Made by a program: the position numbers and the translations under genes. A stretch of DNA of 62,972 nt from Bacteroidota bacterium (lineage in GTDB: Bacteria; Bacteroidota; Ignavibacteria; Ignavibacteriales; Melioribacteraceae). This document shows, piece by piece, positions 58,177 to 62,972 of this stretch (positions are counted from its first letter, which is position 1; every line of letters starts with the position of its first letter). The notes under the pieces were generated by a model. That model saw only the letters and a program-made list of their open reading frames with translations, was not told the origin of the DNA and did not search any database. The stretch lies in assembly GCA_018818165.1 (NCBI GenBank), contig JAHISP010000004.1:1-62972 (forward strand), read 5' to 3'.

Positions 58177-58938
58177 ATGTTCAAAAATGCGATAGTAAGA
58201 ACACCAGGTAAGAGTATGATTAGTGGATTAACCACATCTAATTTAGGACTTCCAGATTATGAAAAGGCACTTTTACAGCACTCAATTTATATATAAGTAT
58301 TAAAAGAATGTGGTTTGGAAGTTACAGTATTAGAGCCTGATGAAAATTTTCCAGATTCTACTTTTGTTGAGGATGTTGCATTACTTACAAAAGAGTGTGC
58401 AATTATTACTAATCCAGGTGCACCTTCCAGAAAAGGCGAAATTGTTGAAATGAAAAATGTTCTGCAAAATTTTTACACAAATATTGAAGAAGTAAAATCT
58501 CCCGGAACTTTAGAAGCTGGCGATGTAATGATGGTTGGCTCTCATTTTTATATTGGATTATCCAAAAGGACAAATTCCAATGGTGCCAAGCAAGTAATTC
58601 AATTTTTAGAAAAATATGAAATGAGTGGTTCTGTTGTGGAATTAGAAAAAGTGCTTCACTTAAAAACTGGAGTGGCATATTTAGAAAATAATAATTTAGT
58701 AGCATGTGGCGAATTTGTATCAAAAAGAGAATTTCAAAAATTCAATATTATAGAAATTGACGAAAGTGAAAGTTATGCTGCTAATTGTATATGGGTAAAT
58801 GACAACGTATTAATTCCAAAAGGCTTTCCACTAACATCCAGAATAATTAAAAAAGCTGGATACATTGTTAAGGAACTTGATGTTTCAGAATTTCAAAAAT
58901 TAGATGGAGGGCTTAGTTGTCTTTCTTTACGATTTTAA
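58177..58938 (+). pseudogene. Dimethylargininase-family hydrolase with stop at codon 40
   Basis: From ATG 58177 the frame encodes MFKNAIVRTPGKSMISGLTT and LGLPDYEKALLQHSIYI, then TAA at 58294-58296, and continues without shift to VLKECGLEVTVLEPDENFPDS, FVEDVALLT and the C-terminal LDGGLSCLSLRF with the catalytic Cys; the catalytic His region LHLKTG is also kept. One nonsense change is the only visible defect, so decay is recent or the sequence has an error. DDAH enzymes convert methylated arginine to citrulline. Restart downstream at 58315 would lack the N-terminal substrate loop. Confidence 0.85.
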
Positions 58939-59119
58939 TAAAAATTAAAATGTACACAATTTTACTAATAAATTGTTTATTAGAGTCTATCTATAAATCA
59001 TAATTAATATCATTCTGTGCTTCAGAGCTAAGTTAGAATCTTATAATTTTACTGTAAAAAAACTCTTTTCATCCAAAACAACATTTACTGATTTTAAGTC
59101 AGACTCTAATAATAAATAT

Positions 59120-60751
59120 TTAAAGATTTATTGAAGTCCGATGATAAACATCCATGTGAATTTTTTTTATTTTTTCATCAGCAATATATTCATCAAATGT
59201 CATTTTTTTATCAATAATTCCAGTTGGAATAATTTCGATAATTCGATTTGCAATTGTTTGAATAAACTGATGATCATGCGAACTAAATATTATTGTTCCC
59301 GGAAAATCAATTAGACTATTATTAAGCGCCGAAATAGCTTCCATGTCAAGATGATATGTTGGTCCATCTAAAAGAAGAACATTTGGATTTGCTAACATCA
59401 TTTTTGCAAGCAAACAGCGAACACGCTCACCACCGGAAAGCACGCTTGCTTTCTTTAATGATTCTGGACCACTAAAAAGCATTCTTCCAAGAAATCCTCT
59501 TATATATGCCTCTTCTTTTTCAACAGAATACTGACGAAGCCAATCAATTAGATTCAAATCAACATCAAAAAATTCAGCATTGTCCTTTGGGAAGTACGCA
59601 TACTTAATTGTAGCGCCCCATGTAAAACTTCCTTTATCGGCTTTTTCATTATGCGTAATAATATCAAATAATGTAGTTTTTACTAAATCATTTGGTCCAA
59701 CTAAAGCAATCTTATCACCCTTTTCTACTTTAAATGATACATTATTTAGAAGAATTTCACCTTCTTTATATTTTGTAATATTATTTATATCAATAAGATT
59801 GTTGCCAGCTTCACGCTCAGATTTGAATGCAATATAAGGCATTTTACGCGATGATGGTTTAATATCCTCAAGAGTTAAATTTTCAAGTTGCTTTTTTCTT
59901 GAAGTTGCTTGTTTGGATTTAGAAGCATTAGCACTAAATCTAGCAATAAACTCTTGTAATTCCGCACGTTTTGATTCTATTTTTTTATTGGAGTCTTTCG
60001 CTTGTTTTGAAGCCAATTGACTGCTTTCTAACCAAAAATCGTAATTGCCAGTGTACATTTGAACATGTCCATAATCAATATCAGCAATATGAGTACAAAC
60101 TTGATTAAGAAAATGTCTATCATGTGAAATAACAATCACAGTATTTTTAAACTTTTCCAGAAAATCTTCCAACCACCCTATTGAAATTATATCAAGATGG
60201 TTTGTAGGTTCATCCAAAAGTAAAATATCTGGATTTCCGAACAATGCTTGGGCCAAAAGCACTTTTACTTTATCATTACCCGACATATCTTTCATCAATT
60301 TTGAGTGATGTTCATCGTCAATCCCCAATCCACTTAAAAGTTCAGCTGCTTCAGATTCTGCTTCCCAACCATATAGCTCAGCAAATTCACCTTCTAATTC
60401 GGCAGTTCTCATGCCATCTTCGTCTGTAAATTCTGGTTTTGCATATAATGCATCACGTTCTTCCATTATTGCATATAGTTTCTCATGACCCATAATTACT
60501 GTTTTCAGAACTTCAAACTCATCATATTCAAATTGATTTTGTTGCAAAGTTGCAAGTCTTTCGCCTGGAGTTATTATAATATTTCCAGAAGTTGGCTCAA
60601 TTTCTCCAGAAAGAATTTTAATAAAAGTTGATTTACCAGAACCATTTGCACCAATAATGCCATAACAGTTACCTGGAGCAAATTTAAGATTAACATCTTC
60701 AAATAAAGTTCGTTTTCCGTATCTTAGTGATATGTTGCTTGTACTAATCAT
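59120..60751 (-). CDS. ABC-F family ATPase with one degenerate ATP site
   Basis: 543 aa with two ABC domains, no transmembrane segment, and a linker about 240-300; arrangement and length match the YbiT-like ABC-F group that acts on ribosomes. NBD1 has Walker A GANGSGKST (34-42) and Walker B LLLDEPTNHLD. NBD2 keeps signature LSGGERVR (438-445). But the other composite site is altered: signature 1 is MSGNDK (156-161), Walker A2 is GPNDLVKTT (352-360), the Q-loop reads FPKDN, and Walker B2 is LLLDGPTYHLD with Gly463 for the catalytic Glu. All changes affect the same site, so this looks like functional asymmetry or early decay. Confidence 0.92.
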   Translation of the reverse strand: MISTSNISLRYGKRTLFEDVNLKFAPGNCYGIIGANGSGKSTFIKILSGEIEPTSGNIIITPGERLATLQQNQFEYDEFEVLKTVIMGHEKLYAIMEERDALYAKPEFTDEDGMRTAELEGEFAELYGWEAESEAAELLSGLGIDDEHHSKLMKDMSGNDKVKVLLAQALFGNPDILLLDEPTNHLDIISIGWLEDFLEKFKNTVIVISHDRHFLNQVCTHIADIDYGHVQMYTGNYDFWLESSQLASKQAKDSNKKIESKRAELQEFIARFSANASKSKQATSRKKQLENLTLEDIKPSSRKMPYIAFKSEREAGNNLIDINNITKYKEGEILLNNVSFKVEKGDKIALVGPNDLVKTTLFDIITHNEKADKGSFTWGATIKYAYFPKDNAEFFDVDLNLIDWLRQYSVEKEEAYIRGFLGRMLFSGPESLKKASVLSGGERVRCLLAKMMLANPNVLLLDGPTYHLDMEAISALNNSLIDFPGTIIFSSHDHQFIQTIANRIIEIIPTGIIDKKMTFDEYIADEKIKKIHMDVYHRTSINL

Positions 60752-61066
60752 TTATTCCATTATATTTTTTATTATTAAATAGTGAGGTTCTTATTAAATA
60801 TTTGCAACGTTTAATATCCATTCTAACAAGACATAACTTAATCCACAAAAATATTACAAAGAATATTTTGTGCAACTAATAAGTCTAACTGTGAAAAATA
60901 TGGAGGGAAAACAAGATTATTTATGCAAATTTGTATTTATTCAAAAACTCCAATGCAAAAATACTAAATAATTTGATTGGTACCAATTTAGTTGATTGAG
61001 TTTTATTAATTTCAGTTCAATAATCAGTAATTTCTATACCAAAATTTTTATTGCTTGAGTATTATA

Positions 61067-61099
61067 AAACCACCTATATTTTTAAAATATAGGTGGTTT
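61067..61099. terminator. Perfect 33-nt palindrome, tandem terminator
   Basis: A 16-bp perfect stem built on AAACCACCTATA/TATAGGTGGTTT with a 1-nt centre, followed on the minus strand by TTTATAA. It lies 54 bp beyond the radical SAM stop. With the second palindrome at 61123 it forms a double barrier ahead of the ABC-F gene. The rest of the 401-bp gap 60752-61152 shows no gene. Confidence 0.7.
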
Positions 61100-61122
61100 A
61101 CTGTTATATGATAACTCTATTA

Positions 61123-61150
61123 AAAGTTTAGGTCATATGACCTAAACTTT
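61123..61150 (-). terminator. Perfect 28-bp palindrome directly after the radical SAM stop
   Basis: AAAGTTTAGGTCAT is exactly self-complementary with its right half and begins 3 bp after the stop codon on the minus strand. A short U-run (TTTTAATAG) follows. It may terminate transcription or protect the 3' end. Confidence 0.7.
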
Positions 61151-61152
61151 AA

Positions 61153-62634
61153 TTAACAATAATTATTTGATATTTTCCTAAAGTGGAAGCCATAAATTGC
61201 AAATAAAATTGCAAGTGAAAACAACTTTGGTTTGCGAAATAATGTCCAGAAAAAGAGTTTCCAATAGTAAACTCTTTCCTTTCCTATTATTCCTAATTTT
61301 AATATGGATTTGAACAATGCAGCTATGTAATTAGGATTAAGATGAAATACTTTCTTTTGTGTAGGTTCAAATTCTTTTAAAAATTGCATTACTCGTTCAT
61401 AAAAGTATTTTGGGTCATAAATAGTAATTAAAACTTTTTTATATCCATCAATAAGGGTTTCCAATTTCATTTGTGGAATAAAGTTAATTGAAAAATCAGT
61501 ATTATTACCCGTAAAATCTTTTAATAATCTACCTTCATTTTGTAACCTTTTATATAATTTTGTTTCCTTTGGTGCATTTAGTAACCCGACCATTGCAGTT
61601 ATAATTCCGCTTTCCTGAATGAAGTTTGAAAGCATTTCAAATATTGCTGGAGTATCGTTATCAAAACCAACTATAAATCCGCCTTGAACTTCTAAACCAA
61701 AGCTTTGAATTTTTTTAATGCTGGAAATTAGATTGCGTTTAATATTCTGAGTTTTGTTGCATTCTGATAAACTCGCCTCATTTGGAGATTCTATTCCAAT
61801 AAAAACTGTTTCAAATCCAGCTTCAACCATTTGGTTCATTAATTCTTCATCATCAGCAAGATTTATTGATGCTTCTGTATTATAGTAAAATGGATTTTTC
61901 TTCAACGCATTCCATTCAATAATTGCGGGAAGAATTTCCTTTTTTAGCTTTCCCCTATTCCCAATAAAATTGTCATCAACAAAAAACACTGGTCCTCGCC
62001 AACCAATTGAATATAAAACTTCTAATTCTGCAATTATATTTTCTGTTGTTTTAGTTCTCGGATATCTTCCGTAAAGGACAGTAATATCGCAGAAATCGCA
62101 ATCGTAAGGACAACCACGTGAATACTGAATATTCATGGAAGCATAATCTTTTAAATTCACTAATTCCCAAAGTGGTAATGGAGTGGTGGTAATATCTGCC
62201 CATTCTTTAGATGTATATTTATGAACAGCTTTTCCTTCTTGCAAATCTTCTAAAAAGCGCGGAAGTGTAACTTCTGCTTCATTTAAAACTAAATAATCAA
62301 CTATATCATAATATTCCGAACTACTTGTAAATAGCGGTCCTCCTGCTACAATTTTAGCATTTAACTTTTTACATTTTTGGATTACAAGATTTGCTGATTC
62401 ACTTTGAATTGACATAGCACTTATAAAAACATAATCTGCCCAAATAATGTCTTTCTCCTTAATATCAGTAGTATTCATATCAATTAGCTTTTTTTCCCAA
62501 CTATTAGGTAGCATGGAAGCTACTGTTAAAAGTCCAAGTGGAGGAAAACTTGCTTTTTTTGATATAAATTTTAAAGCATGTCTAAAACTCCAAAATGTAT
62601 CCGGGTAACTAGGATAAACCAATAATATATTCAA
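61153..62634 (-). CDS. B12-binding radical SAM protein (DUF4070-type)
   Basis: 493 aa from a TTG at 62634 with GGAGG 5 nt upstream; no ATG is closer to the conserved MNILLVYP opening. Residues about 1-135 form a cobalamin-binding Rossmann domain without a strict DxHxxG. The radical SAM domain has CPYDCDFC (about 177-184) for the 4Fe-4S cluster, plus FVDDNFIGN and TVFIGIESPNEASL. The C-terminal part (GFIVGFDNDTPAIFEMLSNF, then VGLLNAPKETKLYKRL) fits DUF4070. Such proteins include the hopanoid C-3 methylase HpnR and uncharacterised relatives. It probably methylates or alkylates an unactivated carbon; the substrate is unknown. Confidence 0.88.
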   Translation of the reverse strand: MNILLVYPSYPDTFWSFRHALKFISKKASFPPLGLLTVASMLPNSWEKKLIDMNTTDIKEKDIIWADYVFISAMSIQSESANLVIQKCKKLNAKIVAGGPLFTSSSEYYDIVDYLVLNEAEVTLPRFLEDLQEGKAVHKYTSKEWADITTTPLPLWELVNLKDYASMNIQYSRGCPYDCDFCDITVLYGRYPRTKTTENIIAELEVLYSIGWRGPVFFVDDNFIGNRGKLKKEILPAIIEWNALKKNPFYYNTEASINLADDEELMNQMVEAGFETVFIGIESPNEASLSECNKTQNIKRNLISSIKKIQSFGLEVQGGFIVGFDNDTPAIFEMLSNFIQESGIITAMVGLLNAPKETKLYKRLQNEGRLLKDFTGNNTDFSINFIPQMKLETLIDGYKKVLITIYDPKYFYERVMQFLKEFEPTQKKVFHLNPNYIAALFKSILKLGIIGKERVYYWKLFFWTLFRKPKLFSLAILFAIYGFHFRKISNNYC

Positions 62635-62841
62635 GTACTACCTCCAAATTAAACAAAGGAGCAAACCGAGAAAACTTGTTGTTAGAATATAACTTTTCTA
62701 GTATAAAGAGTTTATTGCAAAAAAGCAACTAAATGATGTGCTTAGGTAAATATTTATTTATGAAATGATTTATGAGCCTGGTCTAAAAAGGTATTTCCCG
62801 TCATTGCTAGGAACGGAGATTGTATGTTTAAAAATAAAAAA

Positions 62842-62921
62842 GGTATCCATGCTGCAAAATTGTCTTAAACAATTTATGATTATTTTTAAGTAATAAAATA
62901 TCACTAACAGTCAAGGATACC
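62842..62921 (+). ncRNA. Structured leader upstream of a possible IS110 transposase (bridge-RNA candidate)
   Basis: GGTATCC (62842-62848) and GGATACC (62915-62921) are inverted and enclose a perfect hairpin AAATTGT-CTTAA-ACAATTT (62857-62875). In IS110-group elements the non-coding left end before the transposase encodes a structured guide (bridge) RNA, so this is a candidate location. The evidence is structural only. Confidence 0.3.
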
Positions 62922-62924
62922 GAG

Positions 62925-62972
62925 ATGAAAAATAATCAATTAGACTTTACTGGTCAAACACTTTACATCGGA
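62925..62972 (+). CDS. Start of a probable IS110-family transposase (runs off the window)
   Basis: Only 16 codons are visible: MKNNQLDFTGQTLYIG. The xxFTGQTxYIG opening, normally continuing GIDVHK, is the start of the RuvC-like DEDD domain in IS110 transposases of Bacteroidota/Ignavibacteria. The assignment is from pattern memory and needs the adjacent sequence. CGAG precedes the ATG. Confidence 0.5.
   Translation, partial: MKNNQLDFTGQTLYIG

Overview
The window is AT-rich and carries a Bacteroidota/Chlorobi-type secretome. It has a C-terminal type IX secretion (T9SS) sorting domain with the NYPNPFNP core, a PorV/PorQ-like outer-membrane protein, a TonB receptor with a carboxypeptidase-regulatory-like front end, and FnIII proteins. 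This combination points to the Ignavibacteriota (Ignavibacterium/Melioribacter relatives). The assignment is inferred from protein style; no rRNA is present.

Region 1 (1-27.7 kb) looks like one catabolic regulon. From right to left on the minus strand it encodes a metallophosphoesterase, a GH92 alpha-mannosidase, an alkaline phosphatase and a second phosphoesterase (27.4-19.9 kb); a plus-strand Nudix-fold (NrtR/AraR-type) regulator (19.2-19.9 kb); inositol 2-dehydrogenase, a GNAT acetyltransferase, GH89 alpha-N-acetylglucosaminidase, a Na+/solute symporter and small proteins (18.9-12.7 kb); a TonB receptor, a PorV-like protein, a giant FnIII surface protein and a parvulin-like lipoprotein (12.5-3.5 kb); a CBM9-like/beta-helix T9SS protein (3.4-1.2 kb); and a partial secreted endonuclease/exonuclease/phosphatase-family hydrolase. 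A 21-bp palindrome, TTATTGTA-N5-TACAATAA, recurs upstream of each transcription unit. I infer that the Nudix regulator binds it. The enzyme set (alpha-mannosidase, several phospho(di)esterases, signal-less acetyltransferase plus alpha-GlcNAcase, inositol dehydrogenase) fits dismantling a mannose-GlcN(Ac)-inositol-phosphate glycan, such as a GPI-anchor core. That substrate is a hypothesis.

Region 2 (27.9-37.4 kb) is a type I restriction-modification island (hsdM, fic, rhuM-like, hsdS, hsdR). It contains an IS200-like transposase with REP-like repeats and ends against the 3' end of the tmRNA gene (37.48-37.84 kb). hsdM carries an in-frame palindromic repeat insertion.

Region 3 (37.9-62.6 kb) is mostly housekeeping: cobalamin adenosyltransferase, a YgfZ/GcvT-like protein, M20 peptidase, an outer-membrane protein, an anti-sigma-type kinase, malate dehydrogenase, an Hsp20-DnaK-Hsp20 operon with a sigma-54-like promoter, BirA, cysteine desulfurase, an ActP-type symporter with an enlarged small subunit, a Cache-PAS-PAS-CBS-DUF294 sensor, a TIM-barrel isomerase, an ABC-F protein with one degenerate ATP site, and a B12-binding radical SAM protein. 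Two decayed genes are visible: a frameshifted MNT-type nucleotidyltransferase and a dimethylargininase with a stop at codon 40. The right edge enters what looks like an IS110-family element.
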